This document shows positions 1 to 7,784 of a DNA stretch of 64,000 bases, piece by piece. The position numbers and the translations under genes were made by a program. Every line of letters begins with the position of its first letter. Position 1 is the stretch's first letter. The DNA comes from Blastococcus saxobsidens DD2. Lineage in GTDB: Bacteria; Actinomycetota; Actinomycetes; Mycobacteriales; Geodermatophilaceae. Where the stretch lies: assembly GCF_000284015.1 (NCBI RefSeq), contig NC_016943.1:3637541-3701540 (forward strand), written 5' to 3'. Under the pieces are notes generated by a model, which worked only from the letters and a program-made list of their open reading frames with translations, ran no database searches and was not told where the DNA came from.

Positions 1-103
1 CGAGCACGACCCCGGGCAGGCCGGCCGCGATGTCGACCTCCACCTCCACCATCGCGCCCTGGACCCCGGCGAGCCCGACCGACCAGGTGCGGGCCAGGGT
101 CAC
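1..103 (-). CDS. comM: YifB/ComM-family Mg-chelatase-like AAA protein, N-terminus only (partial)
   Basis: Only the first 34 codons lie in the window; the gene runs off the left edge. The reading begins MTLARTWSVGLAGVQGAMVE and continues with VDIAAGLPGVVL, which matches the start of the YifB/ComM family, whose later part carries Mg-chelatase-like AAA and C-terminal domains. In transforming bacteria ComM is a helicase-like factor in recombination of incoming DNA; its role in actinobacteria is less clear. The GTG start overlaps the yraN stop as GTGA, so the two are probably co-transcribed. The yraN-comM order is common in actinobacteria, where dprA usually follows. Confidence 0.85.
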   Translation of the reverse strand, partial: MTLARTWSVGLAGVQGAMVEVEVDIAAGLPGVVL

Positions 104-459
104 GAGAACGCCGCCCGCAGGTGGGTGACCAGCGCCGGGCGCTCCGGGCGGACCAGCACGCCGACGACGTCGAAGCGCACCTCGGGCGCGTGCTCGTCGT
201 GAGCCGCCAGCCAGCGCTGCGCGAGCACCCGGATCCGCCGGGACTTGGCCTGCGTGACCGCCTCCACGGGCTGGCCGTAGCCGGTCCCCCGGCGGGTCTT
301 CACCTCGCAGAAGACGAGGGCGTCGCCGTCCCGGGCGACGATGTCGAGTTCGCCCTCTCGGCAGCGCCAGTTACGGTCCAGGACTCGTAGGCCGAGGTCG
401 GCGAGGAAGGCGACGGCGATCCGTTCGCCGTGGACGCCGAGTTCGGTAGTGGTGGGCAC
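100..459 (-). CDS. YraN/UPF0102 family predicted endonuclease-like protein
   Basis: This 119-residue protein has the normal UPF0102 length. The restriction-endonuclease-like core is visible as GELDIVARDGD followed by VFCEVKTR, so E37, D39, E52 and K54 are the likely active-site positions. The family is linked to DNA uptake and repair by its location beside comM and dprA, but its biochemical role is unsettled. It sits directly upstream of comM with a 4-base overlap. The gene on its 5' side is the RTX protein 95 bases away, which is probably a separate unit. Confidence 0.9.
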   Translation of the reverse strand: MPTTTELGVHGERIAVAFLADLGLRVLDRNWRCREGELDIVARDGDALVFCEVKTRRGTGYGQPVEAVTQAKSRRIRVLAQRWLAAHDEHAPEVRFDVVGVLVRPERPALVTHLRAAFS

Positions 460-554
460 CCGCCGACGGTCCCGCCGCGGCCACCCGGCGAGTACCCCTC
501 GGAAGAATCTGTGGAGACGCGGCGGCCCTGTGGACCGCCGCGTCCCCAGACCTG

Positions 555-1139
555 TCAGCCCTCCATCGAGACGGGCACGTCGCAGTCGAGGCCCGTGTCG
601 GTCCCGCCGCCCCCGAGGCAGACGTCCCGGGCGGGCCCGGGCACCGGGACGCCGGGCGGCGGGTTCTGCCCTCCCGGCGCCTCGCCGTACATCGTGTCGT
701 TCCCGGGCCCCCCGGAGACGACGTCCGCGTCGAACCCGCCCGCGACCTCGTCGTCGCCGGGTCCGCCTCCGACCACGTCCCGCCCGAACCCACCGATGAC
801 GCTGTCCGAGCCGGGGCCGCCGTCGCCGTAGTCGTTGCCCAGCGCCAGCGCGAGGAAGTCGTCCCCGCCACCGCCGAAGCCCCGGTCGTTACCGGGTCCG
901 GACAGCACCTCGTCGTCTCCTGCACCGGCGAACACCGTGTCGTTCCCGCCCGAAGCGTTCACGTTGCCGAAGAAGGTGGTGGTGTCTCCCAGGACCAGGT
1001 CGTCGCCCCCTCCGGCGTGGATGACGTCATTCCCGAGCCGGGCGCAGATGAGGTCAGGTCCGTCGGTGCCGATGAGCACCTCCGACCGGTCGGTCCCGAT
1101 GATGATGTTGTACTGATCCAGGGGGACGAACGGCGGCAC
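555..1139 (-). CDS. RTX-type calcium-binding repeat protein
   Basis: This 194-residue protein consists almost wholly of glycine/aspartate-rich nonapeptides of the hemolysin type (GGxGxDxxx), seen from about residue 42 to 150, for example GGGGDDLVLGD, GAGDDEVLSGPGND and GGPGNDTMYG. These normally fold into a calcium-filled beta roll. The C-terminus has two cysteines in a DVCLGGGGTDTGLDCD pattern, a common ending of actinobacterial RTX proteins. The GTG start has a GGAGG ribosome site 8 bases upstream, and no signal peptide follows it, although such proteins are usually exported. No catalytic domain is visible. Function unknown; surface or secreted calcium binding is only an inference. Confidence 0.75.
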   Translation of the reverse strand: MPPFVPLDQYNIIIGTDRSEVLIGTDGPDLICARLGNDVIHAGGGDDLVLGDTTTFFGNVNASGGNDTVFAGAGDDEVLSGPGNDRGFGGGGDDFLALALGNDYGDGGPGSDSVIGGFGRDVVGGGPGDDEVAGGFDADVVSGGPGNDTMYGEAPGGQNPPPGVPVPGPARDVCLGGGGTDTGLDCDVPVSMEG

Positions 1140-1209
1140 GGCGCAGTCCTCCGGTAGGCCCCTCCGGGACCGGTGAGCGGCGGCGGCGCATGCAACCGGC
1201 GTCAGGCGG

Positions 1210-1530
1210 TCAGGTGATCCGCGGGTTCTCGGGCAGCTCGAGGTCGGGCTTGTCCAGCTCCTCGACGTTGACGTCCTTGAACGTCAGGACGCGCACGTTG
1301 CGGACGAACCGGGCGGGCCGGTACATGTCCCACACCCAGGCGTCGGAGAGCTTCAGCTCGAAGAAGACCTCTCCCCCGGCCTCCCGCACCTGCAGGTCCA
1401 CGGAGTTGGCGAGGTAGAACCGCCGCTCGGTCTCCACCACGTAGGTGAACTGCCGGACGATGTCCCGGTACTCGCGATAGAGCTGCAGCTCCATCTCGGT
1501 CTCGTACTTCTCGAGATCTTCGGTGCTCAT
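1210..1530 (-). CDS. DUF2469 family protein
   Basis: This 106-residue protein begins MSTEDLEKYETEMELQLYRE and matches the DUF2469 family, which is nearly universal in actinobacteria and sits next to rnhB. It is acidic and soluble with no membrane segment or known catalytic motif. Its ATG overlaps the rnhB stop as ATGA, so translation is probably coupled and it is the distal gene of the rnhB unit. No function has been established for the family. Confidence 0.9.
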   Translation of the reverse strand: MSTEDLEKYETEMELQLYREYRDIVRQFTYVVETERRFYLANSVDLQVREAGGEVFFELKLSDAWVWDMYRPARFVRNVRVLTFKDVNVEELDKPDLELPENPRIT

Positions 1531-2315
1531 CGGTCCTCGGTGCTCGTGAGGGCTCGGGACTCAGGGCGCATGGACCCATCATCGACCATGGCGCCCGAAC
1601 CGGTCAGTCGGGCCGTCCGGGCGGCGTGCACGTCGCGGGCCCGGGCCACGTTCACATAGCGCATCCGGTGCTCAGGACACGGACCGTGACGCTCCAGCGC
1701 GGCGGTGTGGACATCGGTGATGTAGCCCTTGTGGCCGGCGAAGTCGTACTCGGGCCAGCGCGCGTGCAGGTCGACCATGATGCGGTCGCGGCTCACCTTG
1801 GCCAGCACGGAGGCGGCGGCCACGCAGGCCGCGACCCGGTCGCCCTTCCACACGGCCAGACCCGGCCGGGCGAGCCCGGGCACGGGGAAGCCGTCGGTCA
1901 GCACGTAGTCGGGCCCCGGGTCGAGCATGCTGACGGCGCGGCGCAGCGCCTCGATGTTGGTGACGTGCATGCCCCGGGCGTCCAGGTCCGCCACCGGGAG
2001 GACGACGACCGACCACGACACCGCCCGCTCGAGGATCTCGGCGTACACCCGCTCCCGGGCCGAGGCGGTGAGCAGCTTGGAATCCGCGAGCCCCGGCACC
2101 TGGCCCCGCCGGCCCGCGGGCAGGACGCAGGCCGCGGCGACCAGCGGGCCGGCGCAGGCGCCGCGGCCGGCCTCGTCGGCCCCGGCGACCGTCTGGAAGC
2201 CCCGACGGCGCAGCGCGCGTTCCATGTCCCAGAGCGCCTCGGGCCGGTCGTCGGCGAACGTGCGCCGGGCACGGGCCGCCGCAGCGGACGCGGTGTGGGT
2301 GGGACGGACAGCCAT
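1527..2315 (-). CDS. rnhB: Ribonuclease HII
   Basis: RNase HII cleaves RNA in RNA/DNA hybrids and starts removal of single ribonucleotides from DNA. The family's first acidic pair is in GADEAGRG (D47, E48), a further aspartate lies in VLTDGFP (D141), and the basic stretch KVSRDRIM follows. The protein is 262 residues, with an N-terminal extension of about 30 residues and a C-terminal tail of about 25 relative to the minimal fold. I chose the ATG at 2315 because the longer open frame upstream is low-complexity. It overlaps the DUF2469 gene by four bases. In many actinobacteria lepB is also close upstream, as here. Confidence 0.93.
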   Translation of the reverse strand: MAVRPTHTASAAAARARRTFADDRPEALWDMERALRRRGFQTVAGADEAGRGACAGPLVAAACVLPAGRRGQVPGLADSKLLTASARERVYAEILERAVSWSVVVLPVADLDARGMHVTNIEALRRAVSMLDPGPDYVLTDGFPVPGLARPGLAVWKGDRVAACVAAASVLAKVSRDRIMVDLHARWPEYDFAGHKGYITDVHTAALERHGPCPEHRMRYVNVARARDVHAARTARLTGSGAMVDDGSMRPESRALTSTEDR

Positions 2316-2424
2316 CGCGGCACGACAGTACGACGCCCCGGGGACACCGTCGTCGCCCCCCGGACGCACCGCGGGCCGGCCCCCGGGTAGGGACCGGCCC
2401 GCGGCGCGTCCGGCGGAGGACCGG

Positions 2425-3147
2425 TCAGATGTCGGCCGTCGCCTCGGGGGCGGCGGCCTGGAGGGCGTGGGCGCCGCAGGTGCAGCCCGGCGTCCGGTTG
2501 GAGAGGACCAGCGACACCGCATGCGCACGGTCCCGGGCACCCAGCTTGCGCAGGATGGCCTTGACGTGGGACTTGACGGTGTCCTCGCTGATGAACAGGT
2601 TGCGGCCGATCTGCCGGTTGGACTGGCCCTGCAGCAGCTCGTCGAGCACGTCCTGCTCGCGGCGGGTCAGCGGCACCTCGGGGGCGAACGGCTTGGCGGC
2701 CGGCACCGCCGACGGCTCGACCCGGCGGATCTGCGGATCGACGACGGTGCGCCCGGCGCGGGCGGCCAGGATGGCCCAGCCGAGCAGGGTCGGCGAGGTG
2801 TTCATCATCAGATATCCGCGGATGCCGGCGGCGAGGGCCTCGTTGACCACGGCCGGGTCCTCGGACGTGGCCAGGGCGATGATCGCGACCCGGGGGAAGC
2901 GACGGCGCAGATCACGGCAGGCGCCCAGGGTCGCTGCCCGGCCGGCGCCCAGCTCGACCACCACCGCGTCGGGACGGGCGGTCTCGACCAGCGTGAGTGC
3001 TCGCCGGATCTCGCCGGGGGTGCCCACCGACTGCATGCCGGCGGTCTCGTTGATCATGCTGACCAGCCCCCGACGCAGGACGGGCGCGTCGGCGAGGAGG
3101 AGCACGCGGGTGACCCCGCGGGCGGTGCTCGCCACAGGTGCAGACAC
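2425..3147 (-). CDS. LuxR-family regulator with degenerate receiver domain
   Basis: This 240-residue protein has a receiver-like N-terminal half (about residues 14-130) and a LuxR/NarL helix-turn-helix at about 160-215 (LTRREQDVLDELLQGQSNRQ, then ISEDTVKSHVKAILRKLGA). The receiver lacks the usual phosphorylation chemistry. The acceptor aspartate is replaced by Glu (VVVELG, E65), only one of the N-terminal acidic pair remains (LLADAP), and the conserved Lys is Met (GYLMMNTSP). It may therefore work without phosphorylation. The GTG at 3147 is preferred because GGAG lies about 9 bases upstream and the longer frame is unconvincing. No sensor kinase gene is adjacent. The tail has a CTC motif (GCTCGAH). 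Confidence 0.8.
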   Translation of the reverse strand: MSAPVASTARGVTRVLLLADAPVLRRGLVSMINETAGMQSVGTPGEIRRALTLVETARPDAVVVELGAGRAATLGACRDLRRRFPRVAIIALATSEDPAVVNEALAAGIRGYLMMNTSPTLLGWAILAARAGRTVVDPQIRRVEPSAVPAAKPFAPEVPLTRREQDVLDELLQGQSNRQIGRNLFISEDTVKSHVKAILRKLGARDRAHAVSLVLSNRTPGCTCGAHALQAAAPEATADI

Positions 3148-3296
3148 AACAGACTCCGTTTCGACTTCCGGGAAGGTGCAATGTCTCCAACGGAAGGGTG
3201 AAACGGTTGCTTGAACGCTTTTCCAGCATTTTTCTCTGGTGATACTGCGCATCACCATTCGGCGCACGGAAAGTCACGCCCGTAACGGCGCGACCA
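3148..3296. other. AT-richer spacer between lepB and the LuxR-type regulator
   Basis: This 149-base spacer is visibly less GC-rich than its surroundings and probably holds the promoter of the LuxR-type gene. It contains a 7-bp inverted repeat, TGGTGAT at 3237-3243 with ATCACCA at 3251-3257, that could be an operator or a weak terminator for lepB. No T-run follows on the minus strand. I found no convincing -10/-35 pair. Confidence 0.4.
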
Positions 3297-4247
3297 TTAC
3301 CGGTCGAGGTGGGTACTCCGTGTGCGCCGCCGCCGGCGCCAGGCGGTGACCGGCACGGCACCGGCCAGGCCCACCGCGTACGGCAGGACGGCGACGGCAC
3401 CGACCGGCGACACCCCGCCCCCGGCCGGCGCTCCGGGGACCGCTGCGGCCGCCGCGGGGTCCTGGATGTCGGGCGAGTCGAGCAGGCCGAACCGGTCGAT
3501 CGGCCAGACGATGAGTGCGGCCTTGCCGATGACGTCGTCCATCCCGATCGTCCCGGCGTACTCGTCCCCGACGTGCGAGCGGGAGTCCGCCGACGCCGAA
3601 CGGTGGTCACCCATGACCCACAGCCGCCCCTCCGGCACGGTCACCGGCCCGAACGCCCGCCGCTCGATCGGGTCGTTCTCGAAGATGTAGGGCTCCTCGA
3701 GCGGTTCGCCGTCCACGGTGACCCGGCCCTCGGCGTCGCAGCACTGGACCGTCTGCCCCTCGGTGGCGATCACCCGTTTGACGAAGTCGTCCTCGCGCGG
3801 CGGGGCGACGCCGATCGCCCGGCCCAGCCACAGCAGCGCCCCGGTGAACCAGTTGCCCGGCTCGTCCACGGAGATCTCCGGCGTCCAGGTGTCCGGCCCC
3901 CGGAAGACGACGATGTCTCCGGGCTCGGGCTCCCCGAACCAGTACGGCACCTTGTTGACCAGCACCCGGTCGCCGGTGCAGCCGGCGCAGCCGTGCAGCG
4001 TCTGCTCCATGGAGCCCGACGGGATGAAGAAGGCCTGCACGAAGAAGGTCTTGACCACCAGGGCCAGGACGAAGGCGATCAGCAGCAGGACGGGCAGCTC
4101 GCGCAGCAGCGAGCCCTTCTTCCCGTCGTCAGTACGAGGCCGGCGTCGCACCCTCCCGGACGCCGCGCCGGCGGTGGAGGTCTCGTCGGGCTCGCCGGGT
4201 TCACCCGGAACGACGTCGGCGGGCCCCCCGGGCCGGTCGCTGCTCAT
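3297..4247 (-). CDS. lepB: Type I signal peptidase
   Basis: LepB removes signal peptides from exported proteins at the outer face of the membrane. A charged cytoplasmic N-terminus of about 48 residues precedes a membrane anchor (about 50-70). The catalytic serine is S79 in IPSGSM and the general-base lysine is K157 in DDFVKRVIA; the later GDHRSASADSR motif is also intact. A CxxC-containing insert (HGCAGCTGDRVLV) follows the serine, as in mycobacterial LepB. A second hydrophobic segment near residues 270-300 is followed by RRRRR, so the C-terminus is probably cytoplasmic. It is 316 residues long and lies downstream of rplS. Confidence 0.95.
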   Translation of the reverse strand: MSSDRPGGPADVVPGEPGEPDETSTAGAASGRVRRRPRTDDGKKGSLLRELPVLLLIAFVLALVVKTFFVQAFFIPSGSMEQTLHGCAGCTGDRVLVNKVPYWFGEPEPGDIVVFRGPDTWTPEISVDEPGNWFTGALLWLGRAIGVAPPREDDFVKRVIATEGQTVQCCDAEGRVTVDGEPLEEPYIFENDPIERRAFGPVTVPEGRLWVMGDHRSASADSRSHVGDEYAGTIGMDDVIGKAALIVWPIDRFGLLDSPDIQDPAAAAAVPGAPAGGGVSPVGAVAVLPYAVGLAGAVPVTAWRRRRRTRSTHLDR

Positions 4248-4284
4248 CGGTAGCAGCGTACGGCGCGGGGGACCCGCCGAGATC

Positions 4285-4303
4285 CAGCCGGTCGGGCCGG
4301 CTG
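4285..4303 (-). terminator. Hairpin between rplS and lepB
   Basis: CAGCCGG and CCGGCTG form a 7-bp perfect stem with a 5-base loop in the 78-base gap after rplS. There is no T tract, so it may be only a partial terminator or an RNA-processing site that separates rplS from lepB. Confidence 0.4.
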
Positions 4304-4325
4304 CCAGGCGTGTCCTCGCAGGAGG

Positions 4326-4682
4326 TCAGCGCGCGACGGTCTCGCGCTTCTCCTTGATCTTGGCGGCCTTGCCGCGCAGCTCGCGGAGGTAGTACAGCTT
4401 GGCGCGACGCACGTCACCGCGGGTCAGGACCTCGATCTTCTCGACGACCGGGGTGTGCACCGGGAAGGTGCGCTCGACGCCGACACCGAAGCTGACCTTG
4501 CGCACGGTGAAGGTCTCGCGGATGCCACCGCCCTGACGGCGGATGACCGCGCCCTGGAAGACCTGGATGCGCGAGCGGTTGCCCTCGATGACGCGGACGT
4601 GCACCTTGACGGTGTCACCCGGGCGGAACGAGGGGATGTCGTCGCGCAGCGAGTCGGCGTCGAGTGCGTCCAGCGTGTTCAT
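4326..4682 (-). CDS. rplS: 50S ribosomal protein L19 (bL19)
   Basis: L19 sits at the 30S-50S interface. The protein has 118 residues with the family pattern [40 protein letters not shown] and a basic C-terminus ([18 protein letters not shown]). A slightly longer frame begins at 4697, but the GAGGA ribosome site overlaps that first ATG. The ATG at 4682, giving [17 protein letters not shown], is therefore the better start. It is the last ribosomal gene of the rpsP-khpA-rimM-trmD-rplS block, here separated from trmD by a Nudix gene and preceded by a structured leader. Confidence 0.95.
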   Translation of the reverse strand: MNTLDALDADSLRDDIPSFRPGDTVKVHVRVIEGNRSRIQVFQGAVIRRQGGGIRETFTVRKVSFGVGVERTFPVHTPVVEKIEVLTRGDVRRAKLYYLRELRGKAAKIKEKRETVAR

Positions 4683-4844
4683 CTCGGCAGTCCTCATGTT
4701 CTGGCTACGTACTAAGCAGCGGGGTCGATCTCGGTCCGGACAGCGGAACGCCCCGGCTGTCCGTTCCGGGGAGCTGCGGCTCCGGTGTGGAGCTCCCGGC
4801 GGCGAAGCCGTCGGTCAGCAGCAGCTCTCTACTGTGCCACACGT
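4683..4844 (-). promoter_or_regulatory. rplS leader with competing hairpins
   Basis: The 162 bases upstream of rplS hold three stems. One is 7 bp, AGCTCCC (4791-4797) with GGGAGCT (4769-4775). Another is 7 bp, CTGTCCG (4757-4763) with CGGACAG (4737-4743). The third is 6 bp, CGTTCC (4762-4767) with GGAACG (4745-4750). The last two share bases 4762-4763, so they cannot both form completely. Nested or exclusive stems like these are typical of ribosomal-protein leaders, but they could also end transcription from the Nudix gene. Confidence 0.4.
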
Positions 4845-5342
4845 TCAGCCGACGACGCGCGGCGGGCCGGTCCAGGGCCCGGTGGCCAGCTCGGCGAGCA
4901 GCGCCGGCAACTCGGCCGGGACGAGGTCCTCGCCGGCCGCCAGCTCCTCCGCCCTCCACCAGCGGTGCGGCTCGTCGGCGAGCAGCTCCAGCTCGGTGAG
5001 CGCCCCGGGCACCACCTCGTGGACGACGTCCCGCAGCACGAAGTAGGTCTCGCGGGTGTCGTAGAGCCGGTCGCCGAACGACCCGACGTGCCGGCGCAGC
5101 CAGACCGGCCCCTCGAGCGCGGCCGGGGCGACCACCAGTCCGATCTCCTCGGCGAGCTCCCGCACAGCGGCCGCGCGCAGCGTCTCGCCGTCCTCCACTC
5201 CCCCGCCGGGTGTGTACCAGAACAGCACCTCGCCGGGCGGCACGGAGGGATCGGGCAGGCGGGCGCCGAGCAGCAGCACCCGGCCTGCGGGGTCGAGGAC
5301 GACGACCCGCGCCGTGGTGCGCAGGACCGGCCGGTCAGTCAC
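4845..5342 (-). CDS. Nudix hydrolase
   Basis: This 165-residue protein has a complete Nudix box at about residues 46-68 ([10 protein letters not shown], then RELAEEIGL). Family members hydrolyse nucleoside diphosphates linked to another group, with the box glutamates binding Mg or Mn. The substrate cannot be read from the sequence. It is inserted between trmD and rplS, which are neighbours in most bacteria. Its start overlaps the trmD stop by 8 bases, so it is probably translated from the trmD mRNA. Confidence 0.88.
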   Translation of the reverse strand: MTDRPVLRTTARVVVLDPAGRVLLLGARLPDPSVPPGEVLFWYTPGGGVEDGETLRAAAVRELAEEIGLVVAPAALEGPVWLRRHVGSFGDRLYDTRETYFVLRDVVHEVVPGALTELELLADEPHRWWRAEELAAGEDLVPAELPALLAELATGPWTGPPRVVG

Positions 5343-6081
5343 CGGCCAGCGCCGCCCGCTCCGCGTCGGTGAGCGCGTCGCCCGGCAGGGCCGAGAGCAG
5401 GTCGGGACGGCGGGCCGCGGTGCGCCGCAGCGACTCCGCCCGCCGCCAGCGGGCGATGCCGGCGTGGTCGCCGGAGAGCAGGACGGCCGGCACCTCGTGG
5501 CCGCGCCAGGTCGCCGGGCGGGTGTAGGAGGGACCCTCGAGCAGGCCGTCGGCGTGCGAGTCGAACTCGACGGACTCCCGGTTCCCGACCACCCCGGGAA
5601 TCAGCCGGGTGACGGCCTCCGTCATGACCAGGACCGCGGACTCCCCGCCGGCGAGCACGTAGTCGCCGATGGAGACCTCCGAAACCGGCCCGGCGCCGGC
5701 GGCCCAGTCGGCGACCCGCTGGTCGATCCCCTCGTAGCGGCCGCAGGCGAAGACCAGCCCGGGCTCGGTGGCCCACTCGGCGGCCATCCGCTGGGTGAAC
5801 GGCCGGCCCGCGGGGGTCGGGACGACGAGCCGGGTGCCGGGCGGGCGGACGGCCTCCAGGGCCCTTCCCCACGGCTCGGGCTTCAGCACCATGCCGGGAC
5901 CGCCGCCGTAGGGGGCGTCGTCGACGGTGCGGTGCACGTCGTCGGTCCATTCGCGCAGGTCGTGGACGCCCACACTCAACAGGCCGCGCTCGATCGCCTT
6001 GCCGAGCAGCGACTGGCGCAGCGGCGCCAGGTACTCGGGGAAGATCGTGACGACGTCGATGCGGAAGGCGTCGGTCAGCAC
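5335..6081 (-). CDS. trmD: tRNA (guanine-N1)-methyltransferase
   Basis: TrmD methylates G37 beside the anticodon of tRNAs reading CNN codons, using S-adenosylmethionine, and prevents +1 frameshifting. The SPOUT knot is recognisable from [13 protein letters not shown] and [13 protein letters not shown], and the N-terminus has the typical [11 protein letters not shown] and [13 protein letters not shown] chose the GTG at 6081 (reading V-L-T-D-A-F) with GGGAG about 10 bases upstream, giving 248 residues, a normal length. It lies 71 bases after rimM and overlaps the following Nudix gene. Confidence 0.95.
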   Translation of the reverse strand: MLTDAFRIDVVTIFPEYLAPLRQSLLGKAIERGLLSVGVHDLREWTDDVHRTVDDAPYGGGPGMVLKPEPWGRALEAVRPPGTRLVVPTPAGRPFTQRMAAEWATEPGLVFACGRYEGIDQRVADWAAGAGPVSEVSIGDYVLAGGESAVLVMTEAVTRLIPGVVGNRESVEFDSHADGLLEGPSYTRPATWRGHEVPAVLLSGDHAGIARWRRAESLRRTAARRPDLLSALPGDALTDAERAALAGD

Positions 6082-6152
6082 ACCCGGTTCGCTCCCGCGG
6101 GCCGCTCCGCTCCTCGCTCGTTCCTCGCTGCGATGCTCAGGCCCCTGTCCGC
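6082..6152 (-). repeat. Short purine-rich reiterated spacer between rimM and trmD
   Basis: Read on the minus strand, this in-operon spacer contains reiterated GAGCGAGGA-like words; the + strand carries TCCTCGCT at 6111-6118 and again at 6122-6129. Such GAGCGAGGAGCGGAGCGG-type tracts recall intergenic repeats of GC-rich actinobacteria. Only the local reiteration is seen; a dispersed family is inferred. Confidence 0.3.
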
Positions 6153-6698
6153 TCACAGGTCGAGCAGCCCCTCGGGCGGGTCCACCACCAGGAAGCCGCC
6201 CGCGACGTCGACGGTGGGCACGATCGCCGAGACGAACGGGATCAGCGCCTCCCCGCCCTCGCTGCGGCCCACCACCAGCAGGTCCTGGGCCTCGTGCCGG
6301 ACCGCGGTGACCTCGCCGAGGACCGAGTCGTCGGGCAGCCGGACGGTCAGCCCCACGAGCTGGTGGTCGTAGAAGGAGTCGGGCTCCTCGAGCTCCGGCA
6401 GGTCCGCGATCGGGACCACCAGGAGGGTGTTGCGGAGCTCGTCCACGGCCTCGCGGACGTCGTAGACCTCGCCGGTGGGCCCGGCCAGCTGCAGCAGCAG
6501 GGTGCCGCTGTGCCACCGCCGATCGACGACGGTCAGCGGGCCGCGCTCCGGCGGGTCGGTCAGCAGCACCGCCCCGGGGGCGAAGCGCCCCTCGGGGTCG
6601 TCGGTGCGCACCTCGACGGTGGCCAGACCACGGACACCGTGGGGCCGGCCGATGCGGCCGACCACCACGGTGTCGGTGGGTTCGTTCTCGGTGCTCAA
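6153..6698 (-). CDS. rimM: 16S rRNA processing protein RimM
   Basis: RimM assists maturation of the 30S head domain around S19. The N-terminal RimM domain begins [20 protein letters not shown], and the PRC-barrel half contains [14 protein letters not shown] and ends with a [11 protein letters not shown] signature. The 181-residue length is normal for actinobacteria. It lies between khpA (11 bases away) and trmD in the usual operon order. Confidence 0.95.
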   Translation of the reverse strand: MSTENEPTDTVVVGRIGRPHGVRGLATVEVRTDDPEGRFAPGAVLLTDPPERGPLTVVDRRWHSGTLLLQLAGPTGEVYDVREAVDELRNTLLVVPIADLPELEEPDSFYDHQLVGLTVRLPDDSVLGEVTAVRHEAQDLLVVGRSEGGEALIPFVSAIVPTVDVAGGFLVVDPPEGLLDL

Positions 6699-6709
6699 AG
6701 AGCTGGTGC

Positions 6710-6946
6710 TCAGCGCCCGTCGGTGTCGACGACGTCGACCCGCAGGCCCCGTCCGCCGACCCCGGTCATCACCTGGCGCAGCGCCTTGGCGGTGCGCCCG
6801 CCGCGGCCGATGACCTTGCCGAGGTCGTCCGGGTGGACCCGGATCTCGAGGGTCTTGCCGCGGCGGTTGGTGAGCAGGTTGACGGTGACGTCGTCGGGGT
6901 TGTCGACGATGCCCCTGACCAGGTGCTCGAGCGCTTCTTCGAGCAC
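6710..6946 (-). CDS. khpA: KH-domain RNA-binding protein KhpA
   Basis: This 78-residue protein is a single KH domain with the GxxG loop as [12 protein letters not shown] at residues 46-57. KhpA binds RNA, in several Gram-positive bacteria together with KhpB, and influences cell division and small-RNA biology. It sits 3 bases after rpsP and just before rimM, its standard position, which supports the call. In mycobacteria the corresponding gene is also part of the rpsP operon. Confidence 0.93.
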   Translation of the reverse strand: MLEEALEHLVRGIVDNPDDVTVNLLTNRRGKTLEIRVHPDDLGKVIGRGGRTAKALRQVMTGVGGRGLRVDVVDTDGR

Positions 6947-6949
6947 GTC

Positions 6950-7474
6950 TTACTCGGCCGGCGTCTCGGCCGGAGCGGCCTCGGCCGGAGCGGCCTCAGC
7001 GGCGTCGGCCTTCGGAGCGTCGGCCTTCGGAGCGTCGGCCTTCGGAGCGTCGGCCTTCGGAGCGTCGGCCTTCGGAGCGTCGGCCTTGGGAGCGGCCTTC
7101 TTCTTCTGGGTGGTCGCCCCGGCGGCCGGCTCGTCCATGCCCGCGCGGACGGCGGCCTCGTAGATGGCCTTCTTGTCCGGCTTGGGCTCGGCGACCTTCA
7201 TGGGCGGCGGCGCGGCCTCGCCCTTGAACTTCTGCCAGTCACCGGTCACCCGGAAGATGGCGGCGACGGCCTCGGTCGGCTGTGCCCCGACACCGAGCCA
7301 GTACTGCGCCCGCTCGGTGTCGACCTCGATGAAGGACGGGTCCTCCTTCGGGTGGTACTTGCCGATCGTCTCGATCGAGCGGCCGTCACGCTTGGTCCGG
7401 GCGTCGGCGACGACGATGCGGTAGTACGGCGCGCGCATCTTGCCCAGGCGCATGAGCTTGATCTTGGTGGCCAC
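6950..7474 (-). CDS. rpsP: 30S ribosomal protein S16 (bS16) with extended Ala/Lys/Pro tail
   Basis: S16 is an early assembly protein of the 30S subunit. The first 80 or so residues are the S16 fold, starting [20 protein letters not shown] with [14 protein letters not shown]. An actinobacterial extension follows and ends in six PKADA pentapeptides and an [16 protein letters not shown] tail, making 174 residues. The GTG at 7474 is chosen because the family starts exactly there and GAGGAG lies upstream. It heads the khpA-rimM-trmD group. The tail is probably flexible and solvent-exposed. Confidence 0.95.
   Translation of the reverse strand: MATKIKLMRLGKMRAPYYRIVVADARTKRDGRSIETIGKYHPKEDPSFIEVDTERAQYWLGVGAQPTEAVAAIFRVTGDWQKFKGEAAPPPMKVAEPKPDKKAIYEAAVRAGMDEPAAGATTQKKKAAPKADAPKADAPKADAPKADAPKADAPKADAAEAAPAEAAPAETPAE
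7002..7091 (-). repeat. rpsP: Six 15-bp tandem repeats inside rpsP
   Basis: Six direct copies of a 15-base unit (GCGTCGGCCTTCGGA on the + strand) run without gaps. The first five are identical and the sixth differs by one base. They encode (PKADA)6, so copy number changes stay in frame and would vary among strains by slippage. Confidence 0.9.
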
Positions 7475-7784
7475 GGTGGGTGGTGTACTCCTCGAACGCT
7501 GTGTGGTTGCTCGCCGGAGCGACGTGTGGGGGTACGCCGGGGCGGAGCCAGGGACACGGGCACCAACGGTGAGAGGGCCGCCGGCGCCGTGTTCGACGGT
7601 CCATGATGCCAGACGCACGGACCGGGCCTGGAATCAGCCGGGTCCGCTCCGCCGAGCACACCCGCCGTCGGCCGCCCGTGCAACCCAGCGGACGTCGTCC
7701 GCCCCCACCGTGGAGAGTCCTCCCGCACCGCAGACCATGAGGAAGGACACTCCACGATCAGGTCACCTGAGCGTGGTGCACCGA
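7475..7784. other. 310-base spacer between proS and rpsP
   Basis: No gene is evident. The end near 7785 carries a proS terminator hairpin. The end near 7475 carries the rpsP ribosome site GAGGAG about 10 bases from the GTG. The middle should hold the promoter of the rpsP operon and a leader, but I see no clear -10/-35 pair or conserved leader motif. Confidence 0.5.
7752..7776 (-). terminator. Hairpin downstream of proS
   Basis: CCACG-A-TCAGG and CCTGA-G-CGTGG form a 10-bp stem with one A/G mismatch and a 3-base loop, starting 9 bases after the proS stop. No T tract follows. It is the likely end point of the proS message. Confidence 0.5.

Noticed and set aside
3237-3257. Short inverted repeat considered as the lepB terminator
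   Set aside because: The stem is only 7 bp, no T tract follows on the minus strand, and it is 40 bases past the stop. It could as well be an operator.
7002-7091. Tandem repeat considered as a CRISPR-like array
   Set aside because: Units are 15 bases without spacers and lie in frame in the rpsP coding region.
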